In this document: positions 27,157-38,737 of the stretch, piece after piece
Layout of the letters: every line of letters starts with the position of its first letter
Numbering within the stretch: position 1 is the stretch's first letter
From: Ch67 sp041395845
GTDB taxonomy: Bacteria; Pseudomonadota; Gammaproteobacteria; Pseudomonadales; Ketobacteraceae
Reading direction: 5' to 3'
DNA length: 64,000 nucleotides
Assembly: GCA_041395845.1 (NCBI GenBank)
Contig: JAWKZS010000002.1
Coordinates: 62,001 to 126,000 of the forward strand
The notes under the pieces: generated by a model
Database searches by the model: none
Told to the model about the DNA's origin: nothing
What the model saw: only the letters and a program-made list of their open reading frames with translations
Made by a program: the position numbers and the translations under genes

Positions 27157-28884
27157 ATGAACAACATCTGGCACGCTGCCGTTCGCTTTCTTTCTGCGCC
27201 TGTCCGGCGGATACCCGGGCTAGCACTGACCCTGGCCATCTTCCTGACCAGCGGCTGCGCCTCCATCCCCACCACCGGGCCGGATTATCTGTCCCGCAAC
27301 GATGCCATCGAAGCGGCTCACTTCGACGTCAATATCACCACCCACGACGGCAAGCTGCTGCGCGCCACCGTATTCCAGCCCGCCCTCAAACCCGGCCAGA
27401 GTGCCCCCCTGATCATCCACGCCCACGGCTTTGGCGTGTTCCGCATGTCCGGCCCCGTCAGCGTGTACAGCATGGCGGTATACAGCGGGCAAGCCGCCAA
27501 ATCGGCCTGGGAGCAGGGTTATTGGGTCATCAGTTACGATCAACGTGGTCACGGCGACAGCGAAGGCATCAACCACCTGATGGATGCAGAGCACGAGGTA
27601 CGGGATGTCAGCACGGTGCTGGACTGGGCGCAGGCCAACCTGAAACGGATCAGCGCGGATGGTAACGGTGACCCGCTGGTCGGCATGATCGGGGAAAGCT
27701 ACGGTGGCGGCGCAATGCTCTTGGCCAGTGCACAGGATTCACGGATCGACGCCATGGTACCGATTACCACCTGGCACAACATCGCCTACAGCCTGGCGCC
27801 CAACGAAGTCCCGAAGAGCGGCTGGCTCACGACCCTGCTGCTGGTGAACAACATCCTCAACCCCGGCAACTCCGACCCCTTCATCAACGAGGCCTACTGG
27901 AAAGCCCGTGACGGCCAGATGGAGCCGGCGACCGTAAAACGGCTACTCGACCGCTCCGTCAGCGCCCGCTGTGCGCAAGGCAAGGTCACCCATGCAGACA
28001 CCCTGCTGATCCAGGGCTTCAGGGACGTGGCATTTCCTGTGAACGAAGCGGTTGCCAACATGGAGTGTCTGCGTTCGAACGGCAGTGATGTTCGGCTGAT
28101 TGCACCACAGGGCGGTCACCTGCTGCCTTTCACCCAGTGGTCGCGGATTCCCGGCTATTACATCGAGCCCGAGGCCCACTGCGGTGACCAGGTATTGAAT
28201 CTGGTGGACACTGCGGTGAACTGGTTCGACGCCAAACTGCGCCAGCAACCGGAAAAGGCCGCAGCAATCCCGGCTATTTGCCTGACCCAGTCGGAAGACC
28301 GCGGTATCGTGGTCGACCGGGTTACCCGGGGCGGCCACCGTATCAATGTGGACGTGACCCGCATTGACTCAGGCTTCACCGGCTTCTTCGAGATGCCGCT
28401 GTGGCCACTGGAGCGCATGGCCGGATTGCTCATGCCCGCCCGCCGCCACCCCGAGAACGTTCTGGGCACCACCGGCTCCGGCGTCCTTCGCCCCGCGTTC
28501 ACCCCACTCTACATTGCCCGAAGTGATCAAGATCTGGTGGGTATTCCGACCTTTGAAGGCGTCCTGAGCGCTCCGGAAGACGAGACAGACCCCATGGTGT
28601 TCGTCGGTGTTGCCGTGAAACGCGCCAATGGTCGCTACTACGAACTGGTCAGCGACCAGGTCACGCCCTTGCGGGGTACTGGCCACCACCAGACCGACCT
28701 GATGGCCATCAGCACCCGGCTCGAACAGGGTGATATCGTGGGCTTGTGGCTGTTCGGCTACCACAATCAGTATCGCTTCAGTCACACCGGATGGTTTATG
28801 GAGGCCGCGATTGAAGGTACTATAGCGCTCCCGTTACTGGGCCCCCAGCCGACTGCAAGTCAGCTAACCGCTGAGAAACTATAG
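27157..28884 (+). CDS. Alpha/beta hydrolase of the CocE/S15 type, lipoprotein
   Basis: 575 residues. A signal with lipobox ends at Cys34 (LTSGC). The hydrolase core has GESYGGG with Ser181, Asp290 in GFRDVAFP and His321 in PQGGH, a complete triad. A C-terminal beta-rich domain of about 200 residues follows, as in CocE/X-Pro dipeptidyl-peptidase (S15) proteins. Probably an envelope-bound esterase or amidase. Divergent from the FadL-type gene, so it may prepare hydrophobic substrates for uptake; this is inference from context. Confidence 0.78.
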   Translation: MNNIWHAAVRFLSAPVRRIPGLALTLAIFLTSGCASIPTTGPDYLSRNDAIEAAHFDVNITTHDGKLLRATVFQPALKPGQSAPLIIHAHGFGVFRMSGPVSVYSMAVYSGQAAKSAWEQGYWVISYDQRGHGDSEGINHLMDAEHEVRDVSTVLDWAQANLKRISADGNGDPLVGMIGESYGGGAMLLASAQDSRIDAMVPITTWHNIAYSLAPNEVPKSGWLTTLLLVNNILNPGNSDPFINEAYWKARDGQMEPATVKRLLDRSVSARCAQGKVTHADTLLIQGFRDVAFPVNEAVANMECLRSNGSDVRLIAPQGGHLLPFTQWSRIPGYYIEPEAHCGDQVLNLVDTAVNWFDAKLRQQPEKAAAIPAICLTQSEDRGIVVDRVTRGGHRINVDVTRIDSGFTGFFEMPLWPLERMAGLLMPARRHPENVLGTTGSGVLRPAFTPLYIARSDQDLVGIPTFEGVLSAPEDETDPMVFVGVAVKRANGRYYELVSDQVTPLRGTGHHQTDLMAISTRLEQGDIVGLWLFGYHNQYRFSHTGWFMEAAIEGTIALPLLGPQPTASQLTAEKL

Positions 28885-28931
28885 TTTTATCAGCATTCCG
28901 GGCCCGCGATGGAACGCGTCGGGCCGCGTCC

Positions 28932-28977
28932 GAAAGAAGGCTATTCCGTTTGTTTTGTGGCGCTTCTTTCATATAAT
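28932..28977 (+). promoter_or_regulatory. ETF-QO promoter with inverted repeat
   Basis: A perfect -10 TATAAT at 28972-28977 lies 17 bp after a weak -35 TTTGTT (28949-28954). The inverted repeat GAAAGAAG (28932-28939) / CTTCTTTC (28963-28970) brackets the -35, suggesting control by a repressor or activator. Confidence 0.5.
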
Positions 28978-29063
28978 ACGCCCGTTTGAATTTTCGCGGG
29001 CGTCTGTATTTCTGCCGATCGCCTTTCCCCCTCCATCCATTAGCTTGCCAGAGGAGACACGCT

Positions 29064-30716
29064 ATGGAACGTGATTCGATGGAATATGATGTAGTCATCG
29101 TGGGTGCAGGCCCGGCGGGATTGTCCGCTGCCTGCAAATTGCGTCAGTTAGCAGAAGCATCTGGCCAGGAACTGTCCGTTTGCGTGGTGGAAAAAGGCTC
29201 TGAAGTTGGCGCCCATATCCTGTCCGGTGCGGTCATGGAACCGCGCGCCATGGACGAACTGTTTCCCAACTGGAAAGAACTGGGCGCACCGCTGAACACC
29301 GCCGTTACTGAAGATGTGGTGTACTTCCTGACCAGCGATTCCAAAGCGGTCAAAACGCCCCATTGGGCGATCCCCAAGCCGATGCATAACGACGGCAACT
29401 ACATCATCAGCCTGGGTAACGTGTGCCGCTGGCTGGCTCAGCAGGCGGAAAACCTGGGTGTCGAGCTTTACCCAGGCTTTGCTGCATCCGAAGTCCTGTT
29501 CCACGAAGACGGCCGCGTCAAGGGCGTTGCCACCGGCGACATGGGCGTTGGCCATGATGGCGAACAGAAAGCCAGCTACCAGCCCGGTATCGAGCTGCAC
29601 GCCAAATACACCCTGTTTGCTGAAGGCTGCCGCGGCCACCTGGGCAAGCAGCTGATCAAACACTTCAAGCTGGATGAAGGTAAAGATCCCCAGCATTACG
29701 GTATCGGTATCAAGGAACTGTGGGACATCGACCCGGCCAAGCACAAGCCCGGTCTGGTGGTGCACGGTGCCGGCTGGCCGCTGGCTGAGCACGGCGCGAC
29801 TGGCGGTTTCTTCCTGTACCACGCCGAAAACAACCAGGTAGTAGTGGGTCTGATTACCGACCTGAACTACACCAACCCGTACCTGAGCCCGTTCGATGAA
29901 TTCCAGCGCATGAAGCACCATCCGGTGTTCAAGGACACGCTGGAAGGCGGCAAGCGGGTTTCCTACGGCGCCCGTGCCGTGGTGAAAGGTGGTCTGCATT
30001 CACTGCCGAAGATGACCTTCCCGGGTGGCATGCTGATCGGTTGCGATGCCGGCACCCTGAACTTCAGCAAGATCAAGGGCAGCCACACGGCCATGAAGTC
30101 CGGCATGCTGGCCGCTGAAGCGATTGCTGAAGCGCTGGCCGCAGGCGACGCACCGGCTGAACTGACCAGCTACACCACCAAGTTCCAGAACTCTTGGCTG
30201 TACGAAGAACTGTTTGCCAGCCGCAACTTCGGCTCGGCGATGCACAAGTTCGGTACCTTTATCGGTGCTGCCTACAACTTCATCGACCAGAACATTTTCT
30301 CGGGCAAACTGCCGCTCACCATTCGCGACACTACCCCCGATTATGCCTGCCTGAAGCCGGCATCCCAGTTCAGCCCGATCAACTATCCCAAGCCGGATGG
30401 CAAGATCAGCTTCGACAAGCTGGGCTCGGTGTTCCTGTCCAACACCAACCACGAAGAAGACCAGCCCTGCCACCTGCGCCTGGCTGACGCCAACATTCCG
30501 ATTCAGGTGAACCTGGCGAAGTGGGCAGAACCGGCACAGCGTTATTGTCCGGCCGGTGTGTACGAAGTAGTCGAGAAGGATGACGGCGGCAAGCGTTTCC
30601 AGATCAACGCGCAGAACTGCGTTCACTGCAAGACCTGTGATATCAAGGATCCGTCCCAGAACATCAACTGGGTGGTACCGGAAGGTGCCGGCGGCCCGAA
30701 CTATCCGAACATGTAA
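29064..30716 (+). CDS. Electron transfer flavoprotein-ubiquinone oxidoreductase
   Basis: 550 residues from the ATG at 29064 with GAGGAG upstream. FAD-binding GAGPAGLSAACKL at the N-terminus; the C-terminal ferredoxin-like domain carries cysteines in CPAGVY and NCVHCKTCDI for the [4Fe-4S] cluster. It passes electrons from ETF (reduced by acyl-CoA dehydrogenases such as the one at 6.4 kb) to ubiquinone at the inner membrane. Monocistronic, with its own promoter and terminator. Confidence 0.97.
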   Translation: MERDSMEYDVVIVGAGPAGLSAACKLRQLAEASGQELSVCVVEKGSEVGAHILSGAVMEPRAMDELFPNWKELGAPLNTAVTEDVVYFLTSDSKAVKTPHWAIPKPMHNDGNYIISLGNVCRWLAQQAENLGVELYPGFAASEVLFHEDGRVKGVATGDMGVGHDGEQKASYQPGIELHAKYTLFAEGCRGHLGKQLIKHFKLDEGKDPQHYGIGIKELWDIDPAKHKPGLVVHGAGWPLAEHGATGGFFLYHAENNQVVVGLITDLNYTNPYLSPFDEFQRMKHHPVFKDTLEGGKRVSYGARAVVKGGLHSLPKMTFPGGMLIGCDAGTLNFSKIKGSHTAMKSGMLAAEAIAEALAAGDAPAELTSYTTKFQNSWLYEELFASRNFGSAMHKFGTFIGAAYNFIDQNIFSGKLPLTIRDTTPDYACLKPASQFSPINYPKPDGKISFDKLGSVFLSNTNHEEDQPCHLRLADANIPIQVNLAKWAEPAQRYCPAGVYEVVEKDDGGKRFQINAQNCVHCKTCDIKDPSQNINWVVPEGAGGPNYPNM

Positions 30717-30730
30717 GTGCGACACGATGA

Positions 30731-30759
30731 GGGGGCCAATCGGCCCCCTTGTTTTTTAT
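30731..30759 (+). terminator. Rho-independent terminator after ETF-QO
   Basis: Stem GGGGGCC (30731-30737) / GGCCCCC (30742-30748) with loop AATC, followed by TTGTTTTTTAT. Starts 14 bp after the stop codon. Confidence 0.85.
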
Positions 30760-30762
30760 CGG

Positions 30763-31332
30763 CTACATGCGCCCCAGGGAAAAGCTCTGTCCCGCACTTT
30801 CGACCACCCATTCCGTTCCTGCATCCGTCTCGCGCGGCTGGGCCAGTTCAACCAGATGGTAAAACGCTGAACGCTGGATCAGGGCATCAAGATTCCGACG
30901 CACTCTGACATAGGGCGAAGGCTCTCCGCTTACGGCATTAATCTGTACGCGAATAGGATGCGTTGCATCAGCAATCACCAAATCGCCTGTCAGCGTTTCG
31001 AATTCCAGTACCCCCTGCCCATCGATGGTTCGCTGCCGCACACTGACCGCAAGCAGCGGCGCATCATCAACACGAATGCGCCATTTCTCAACCGGTGTTA
31101 CCAGAAAATAGTCATCTCCCTCGCGCTTGAGGATGCTGGCAAACAACTTCACCAGCGCTGGACGCTCGATAGGTGTTCCCAGATACCACCAACTGCCATC
31201 ACGGCGAATCTGCATGTCCAGATCGCCACTCAGGGGTGGATTCCATTGATCGACCGGCGGCAAGCCTTTGGTCGTCTGTGTGTTTCCCAGCTGGTCAGAA
31301 ATGGCATCCAGCGGATTGGATTTTTTCGACAT
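30763..31332 (-). CDS. DUF1285 domain-containing protein
   Basis: 189 residues from the ATG at 31332, one base after the histidine kinase stop codon, so translation is probably coupled. Motifs GSWWYLGTPIERPALVKLFASIL and DYFLVTPVEKWRIRVDDAPL are characteristic of DUF1285. No signal peptide. Molecular function is not established; the link with a sensor kinase suggests a signalling accessory role (inference). Confidence 0.85.
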   Translation of the reverse strand: MSKKSNPLDAISDQLGNTQTTKGLPPVDQWNPPLSGDLDMQIRRDGSWWYLGTPIERPALVKLFASILKREGDDYFLVTPVEKWRIRVDDAPLLAVSVRQRTIDGQGVLEFETLTGDLVIADATHPIRVQINAVSGEPSPYVRVRRNLDALIQRSAFYHLVELAQPRETDAGTEWVVESAGQSFSLGRM

Positions 31333-31333
31333 G

Positions 31334-33781
<2,448 letters not shown>

Positions 33782-33962
33782 TGGGAGTTCCCCGCTGCAA
33801 GCCCTGAGCACCCTATCCCAATCACCGGGGCTGGAATAAAGATCGAAAGCAAATTCATGCGGCAGCTTATCAGCTATTTCTGGCCAATGCATGGATGGCC
33901 GCCGCATCGACCCAATTGACTGACGTCCAGTTATCGCAGGAGATCATATGACCAGAATGAAA

Positions 33963-33995
33963 AACGGCGCTGGCAGGATACCCACCAGCGCCGTT
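33963..33995 (-). terminator. Terminator of the TetR gene
   Basis: Stem AACGGCGCTGG (33963-33973) / CCAGCGCCGTT (33985-33995); on the minus strand it runs into TTTTTC. Located 21 bp past the stop of the TetR gene and upstream of the kinase gene. Confidence 0.75.
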
Positions 33996-34015
33996 CGTTT
34001 TCTGTCGCCAATCGA

Positions 34016-34654
34016 TCAATCGCGTTTGACGCGACGATTACCCATGCGAATACCGATATCACCCAGAAAGCTGAAGAACGCGTCTTTGTCTTCGATGAAC
34101 TCCTGGTAGAACTTGGAGTGATACAGCGCTACAGCGCCATGCACCAGGGCCCACGCTGCAAAGATATGGAAATACGGCGGGACGTCTTCCAGCTTGCCTT
34201 CGTCAATGCGGTGCTTGATTACCGACGCCAGCTTGTCCAGGTTGGAGGCGCGAATTTCATGCAGTTTCGCCACCAGGTCCGGGCAGGACGTCTGGTTGGT
34301 CAACTTGTGTTCCAGCCGGTCAAACAATGCGTACTTGTCCGGATCTTTCATCCGGAATGAAAAATATTCCTTGGCGAGTTTGGCTCTATCCTCGTCGCCG
34401 CCTTCCTCCAGACGATCGAACAGTTTGGCGAGATCCTCTTCGTAACGAATCATCAGCCGCAGATAGATCTCGTCCTTGGTCGAGAAGTGCTTGTAGATGG
34501 TGCCCTTGCCAATATTCACGGCATCGGCAATCATCTCGACAGTGACCTTGTCCTCACCCTTGGCAATGAACAGCTCTTGGGCCCGCTCGAGAATATCTTC
34601 TTCACGGCGCCGGAATTCCTGGGCTTTCTGACTGGCCTTCTGTAAATCACTCAT
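34016..34654 (-). CDS. TetR family transcriptional regulator
   Basis: 212 residues from the ATG at 34654. The N-terminal helix-turn-helix reads KVTVEMIADAVNIGKGTIYKHFSTKDEIY, a textbook TetR DNA-binding domain. The C-terminal ligand domain is helical with many charged residues and resembles no family that I can name. It lies beside, and divergent from, the class V aminotransferase gene. A duplicated GCGCAATT (34682-34689 and 34692-34699, 10-bp period) in the intergenic region may be its operator or the promoter. Confidence 0.88.
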   Translation of the reverse strand: MSDLQKASQKAQEFRRREEDILERAQELFIAKGEDKVTVEMIADAVNIGKGTIYKHFSTKDEIYLRLMIRYEEDLAKLFDRLEEGGDEDRAKLAKEYFSFRMKDPDKYALFDRLEHKLTNQTSCPDLVAKLHEIRASNLDKLASVIKHRIDEGKLEDVPPYFHIFAAWALVHGAVALYHSKFYQEFIEDKDAFFSFLGDIGIRMGNRRVKRD

Positions 34655-34872
34655 CCACGAGCCTCCTGTAACGTGCAATGGGCGCAATTATGCGCAATTT
34701 TACTTTGCCTGCCTATTAAATCCATGCCGGTTCAGCCAGATTTTCCCCACGCAAAAACCTTATAACTCAGCTAATTGCAGGCTAATCCCGTACCGGGACC
34801 AAAGATGACCTTGGAGTCACCATTGTAAACACTATAGACTATCAAGTGAAAGCCACGGACACGCGACTCAGA

Positions 34873-36009
34873 ATGATGCCGGATCTGACCCAAGAATTTC
34901 CGCTGGATAGCCAGCTTTGTTACCTCAACCATGCGGCGGTAGCGCCCTGGCCACGACGGTCGGCAGACGCGGTGGCCGCTTTCGCCATGACCAACACCTG
35001 GCGCGGCGCTGCCGATTACGAACAGTGGCTGTTGGTGGAAAATCGCCTGCGTCAGCAACTGGCGCGCCTGATCAATGCGCCGTCCCCCCGGAATATTGCC
35101 CTGCAGAAGAACACGTCCGAAGGCCTTTCCACCATTGCCTACGGTCTGCCCTGGCAGGCCGGGGATCGCATCGTGATTACCGACCAGGAATTCCCGAGCA
35201 ATCGCATCGTGTGGGAGTCCCTGCAAAATCAGGGCGTTGAGGTCGTTGAAGCCAGTCTGGACGGCGCCGATCCGGAAGCATCGATAATCGCCTGTCTGGA
35301 TTCCCATGTGCGTCTGCTGGCCATCAGCTCAGTGCAGTACGGCAGTGGCCTGGCGCTGGATCTGGACCGGCTCGGACACGCCTGCCGGGAGCGCGGCATT
35401 CTGTTATGTGTGGATGCGATCCAGAGCCTGGGCGCCTTGCCGTTCGACGTGACCACCTGCCAGGCGGACTTTGTGGTGGCCGATGGCCACAAATGGATGC
35501 TGGGGCCCGAAGGGCTGGCGTTGCTGTATGTGGCGGACAGCCAGCTGGAACGCCTGACGCTGCACCAGTTCGGCTGGCATATGGTACAGGAGCGCGGCAA
35601 CTACGATATCAAGACCTGGACGCCGGCGTCCGATGCGAAGCGGTTTGAGTGTGGCAGCCCGAACATGCTAGGGGTTTATGCCCTCTCCGCCAGCCTGTCG
35701 CTGCTGGAGGATGTCGGTATGGAACGGGTACAACGGGATCTGCTTGCGAATGTACAGTTGCTGGAATCGCTGCTGCGGGAACATCCCGAGGTGGAATTGA
35801 TCACCCGCACTGATCGTAACCGGCGTTCCGGTATCCTGACGTTTCGGCATCGCGGCATGACCGCCCAGGATCTGTTCCAGCATCTGAAACAACATGGGGT
35901 CGTGTGTGCCTGCCGCGGCGGCGGCATCCGCTTTTCGCCCCACTTCTATACCCAACCCGAGGTGCTGCATCGCGCCGTGCAGCACATTCCGCTACAGGAG
36001 CGTTACTGA
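34873..36009 (+). CDS. PLP-dependent class V aminotransferase (cysteine desulfurase-like)
   Basis: About 378 residues. The start is uncertain: paired ATGs at 34873/34876, or GTG at 34846; none has a good ribosome site. The PLP lysine is in VVADGHKWMLGPEG, and the Asp/Gln phosphate-binding region is in CVDAIQSLGALPFDV. Family members transfer amino or sulfur groups; this type (selenocysteine lyase/isopenicillin-epimerase-like) has unclear substrates. The stop codon overlaps the next gene's ATG (TGATG), so the two are translationally coupled. Confidence 0.88.
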   Translation: MMPDLTQEFPLDSQLCYLNHAAVAPWPRRSADAVAAFAMTNTWRGAADYEQWLLVENRLRQQLARLINAPSPRNIALQKNTSEGLSTIAYGLPWQAGDRIVITDQEFPSNRIVWESLQNQGVEVVEASLDGADPEASIIACLDSHVRLLAISSVQYGSGLALDLDRLGHACRERGILLCVDAIQSLGALPFDVTTCQADFVVADGHKWMLGPEGLALLYVADSQLERLTLHQFGWHMVQERGNYDIKTWTPASDAKRFECGSPNMLGVYALSASLSLLEDVGMERVQRDLLANVQLLESLLREHPEVELITRTDRNRRSGILTFRHRGMTAQDLFQHLKQHGVVCACRGGGIRFSPHFYTQPEVLHRAVQHIPLQERY

Positions 36010-36914
36010 TGTCCTTTCTGAAACGGATACTGGCTTTCTTTGTCACCTGGCTCAACCGGCAGCGGGAACCTCGGGAGCATGCCCTCAGCGACTTCGACAA
36101 AACCCGCTACGAACTCAAACCCGGTGACGTCATCCTGGTGGAAGGCCGCAGCACGGTGTCCCGCAAGCTGCGCACCATTACCGTGAGCCGCTGGACCCAC
36201 ACTGCCCTGTACATTGGTCGCCCGCTGGATATCCAGGACACGGATCTGCGCACCACGCTGAGCAATTTCTTCAGCGCGGAAAATGATACCCAGCTCATCA
36301 TTGAAACCCGGATTGGCCAGGGCGTGACGGTGCGGCCGCTGATGGATCTGGAGCACGACCATCTGCGCATCTGCCGTCCGAAAGGCCTCGCGGCCAAGGA
36401 TGTGCAGCAGGTAATGCGCTATGCCATCAATCATCTGGGCAGCTACCGGGAAGGCACTCACCTGCTGGATCTCAGCCGTTTTCTGTTCCCGTGGAGCCTG
36501 TTCCCCGCGACCTGGCGTCTGCCACTGTTCCGGCGCTGGCCCGGACAACACACCCGCAACGCCTCGGCCGCCTTTGTGGCCGAAGCCTTCGGCTATATCC
36601 AGTTCCCCATCTACCCGCTGGTAAAAATCAGCAACGAAAACGGTACCCGGTTACTGCGTCGTCATCCACGCCTTTGCATGCCGTTTGAGATCGACATGTC
36701 ACCGAATTTCGAAATCGTGAAGTACGCCTTTTTGGACTTTCAGCAGTATGAGAATGACCGACTGATTCCGTGGAAAGGCAACGGCCTGTATTCCGGCATG
36801 GACCAGGAACCGGCACTGACGTTTCAGCGCAACCAGACCCTGAAATCCGTTCCCACTGCAGAGGCACACGAGCCTGCAGCCATGGTGGTCAATCTCAATA
36901 ACAAGGATGGCTAA
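36009..36914 (+). CDS. YiiX/YebB-like NlpC/P60-type protein, catalytic Cys missing
   Basis: 301 residues. A PGDVILVEG motif followed by RWTHTALYIG (His of the permuted papain fold) identifies the YiiX/YebB-like NlpC/P60 group. At the expected C-terminal catalytic position (CSxxVAxAF) the sequence is ASAAFVAEAFG, with Ser where the Cys should be. If the alignment is right, the enzyme is inactive or uses Ser. An N-terminal amphipathic helix may contact the membrane. Coupled to the aminotransferase by an overlapping stop/start. Confidence 0.72.
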   Translation: MSFLKRILAFFVTWLNRQREPREHALSDFDKTRYELKPGDVILVEGRSTVSRKLRTITVSRWTHTALYIGRPLDIQDTDLRTTLSNFFSAENDTQLIIETRIGQGVTVRPLMDLEHDHLRICRPKGLAAKDVQQVMRYAINHLGSYREGTHLLDLSRFLFPWSLFPATWRLPLFRRWPGQHTRNASAAFVAEAFGYIQFPIYPLVKISNENGTRLLRRHPRLCMPFEIDMSPNFEIVKYAFLDFQQYENDRLIPWKGNGLYSGMDQEPALTFQRNQTLKSVPTAEAHEPAAMVVNLNNKDG

Positions 36915-37198
36915 GCGGTCACAGCGTTATTTTTTCAACGACTTGCGCTGTTATGCCGAATCACGGAGTCGCATCCGTTTTTAATGGCAAATAGATTTAA
37001 AAGGAACCTGGATGTTTCAGAATGTTAAGCAATACTTATCATCACTGATGTTGCTCACTTCCCCCCAAACGTGATGCAAAACATTGGTTGGGTCACTTCG
37101 GTGGTCCAGGTACCGTGGATCGTGTACCGCATATTTAACTCCTATTGGTCTTAACCCGGTTTCCCCCCCAGGAACCGGGTTTTTTTTGTCTGGCGTTT
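36915..37198. other. Intergenic region with a possible short transcript
   Basis: 284 bp between the YiiX-like gene and rmuC. It contains a strong terminator (37153-37188) about 240 bp from the last plus-strand gene, and a 20-codon ORF at 37012-37074 with AAAAGGA six bases before its ATG (MFQNVKQYLSSLMLLTSPQT). It may be a small RNA or a leader-type micropeptide; I see no strong promoter. Confidence 0.35.
37153..37188 (+). terminator. Rho-independent terminator
   Basis: Stem AACCCGGTT (37153-37161) / AACCGGGTT (37173-37181) followed by eight or more T on the plus strand. It does not suit the minus-strand rmuC gene as a terminator. Confidence 0.8.
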
Positions 37199-38716
37199 TC
37201 AGTCGTCAGCACCCGTTGTGCTGGTCAGCAGGCCAATCTCATCTACCGCGTCCGGGGCGTCATCCTCAACGGCTTCCTTTAATGATTCCGGAATTTTCTT
37301 GCGCGCTTTCGCGCCCAATGTTTCGAGCTGCTCGATACGGCGCACCAGATTGCCTTTACCCGATGTCAGACGTTTGTGGGCGGTATCGTACGCCTTTTGC
37401 GCCTTGTCGATCTTGTCACCTACGTCTTCAAGGGATTCGGCAAACAGCACGAACTGGTCGTGCAAGGCCCCGGCCTGACGGGCAATCTCCAGCGCATTGC
37501 GATTCTGGTACTCGTAACGCCAGATGTTGTGAATCGTCTTGAGACTCACCAGCAAGGTGGACGGACACACCAGCATGATGTTTTTCTCGAACGCCTGACC
37601 AAACAGTCCGGGATCGGCCTCCAGTGCCTTGAGGAACGCCGGCTCGATTGGAATGAACATCAACACATAATCCGGCGCGTTGATGCCATACAGGTCGGGA
37701 TAATTCTTGCCGCTGAGTTCGCGGATATGGGACTTGATGGAGTCGATGTGCGCCTGCAGATGGAGATCGGTCTGGTCGTCTTCCTGGGCACTGTAACGCT
37801 CCCAGGCGGTGAGCGACACCTTGGAATCGATGATCACATGCTTGGCGTCAGGCAGATGCACGATCACGTCAGGGCGCAGACGCTGGCCGTCTTCATTGGC
37901 GTACTGGCCCTGGGTTTCATACTCCCGGCCCTTTTGCAGGCCCGAGGCTTCCAGCACCCGCTCCAGCACCATTTCACCCCAGTTGCCCTGGGTCTTGCTG
38001 TCGCCTTTCAGGGCGCGGGTCAGGTTCAGCGCTTCCGTGGTCATCCGGCTGTTGAGGTCTTTCAGCGCGACGATTTCGTTGAACAGCGACACGCGATCGC
38101 GGCTTTCCTTGTCGTACACGTCTTCGATTTTCTTTTTGAAGTCGCCCAGCTGTTCCTTCAGCGGATTGAGCAGTTCGCCCAGATTGGACTTGCTCTGCTG
38201 ACTGAACTTCTCGCTTTTTTCCTCAAACAGTTTTTGCGCAATGGACTGGAATTCCAGCTTCATCTGGTCGCGAGCATCCTGCAGCAGCTTGATCTTGTCT
38301 TCGGTTTCGCGCTGGGACGCCTGCAGCCGCGCCTGCAATTCGCTGACATGGGCATGCTCGGTTTTTAATTCCTGCTGCAGCTGGGCGGAGTGGGCAACGG
38401 CCTGCTGCAGTTTCTGCTCCAGCAGCGGCAGTTGCTGCAGCTGGGTCTGCGCCTGGGTCAACTGGCGTTCACTGGCACCGGCCGCATCGTGCAGCGTGCG
38501 CGCTTCGTCTTCCAGCAGGGCCACCCGTTGCTGTAATTGCGAACGTTGGGCTTCCACCTGCTGCTGTTGCTGCGCGTGCAGCTGGGCCTGATGATCAAGA
38601 CCTGTCTGCAGCTGCTGCAGTTTCAGTTGCTGACGCAGATGGGCAATGACGTAGCCGGTCACCACACCCAGCAGCACCAATCCCGCTGCAACGCCCCACA
38701 TTACCGGGTCATTCAT
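37199..38716 (-). CDS. rmuC: DNA recombination protein RmuC
   Basis: 505 residues. An N-terminal membrane helix (about 8-25) is followed by a long coiled coil (about 30-170, Gln/Leu/Glu-rich) and the conserved RmuC nuclease-like domain with GNWGEMVLERVLEASGL, DSKVSLTAWERY and the ILVCPSTLL-type segment. RmuC restrains inversions between short inverted repeats and acts with phage-defence-like activity in some bacteria. Length is typical. It is followed by tatD on the far side in a divergent-free order (both minus). Confidence 0.94.
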   Translation of the reverse strand: MNDPVMWGVAAGLVLLGVVTGYVIAHLRQQLKLQQLQTGLDHQAQLHAQQQQQVEAQRSQLQQRVALLEDEARTLHDAAGASERQLTQAQTQLQQLPLLEQKLQQAVAHSAQLQQELKTEHAHVSELQARLQASQRETEDKIKLLQDARDQMKLEFQSIAQKLFEEKSEKFSQQSKSNLGELLNPLKEQLGDFKKKIEDVYDKESRDRVSLFNEIVALKDLNSRMTTEALNLTRALKGDSKTQGNWGEMVLERVLEASGLQKGREYETQGQYANEDGQRLRPDVIVHLPDAKHVIIDSKVSLTAWERYSAQEDDQTDLHLQAHIDSIKSHIRELSGKNYPDLYGINAPDYVLMFIPIEPAFLKALEADPGLFGQAFEKNIMLVCPSTLLVSLKTIHNIWRYEYQNRNALEIARQAGALHDQFVLFAESLEDVGDKIDKAQKAYDTAHKRLTSGKGNLVRRIEQLETLGAKARKKIPESLKEAVEDDAPDAVDEIGLLTSTTGADD

Positions 38717-38737
38717 GCCTGTCGTCCTTTGCTGTTG

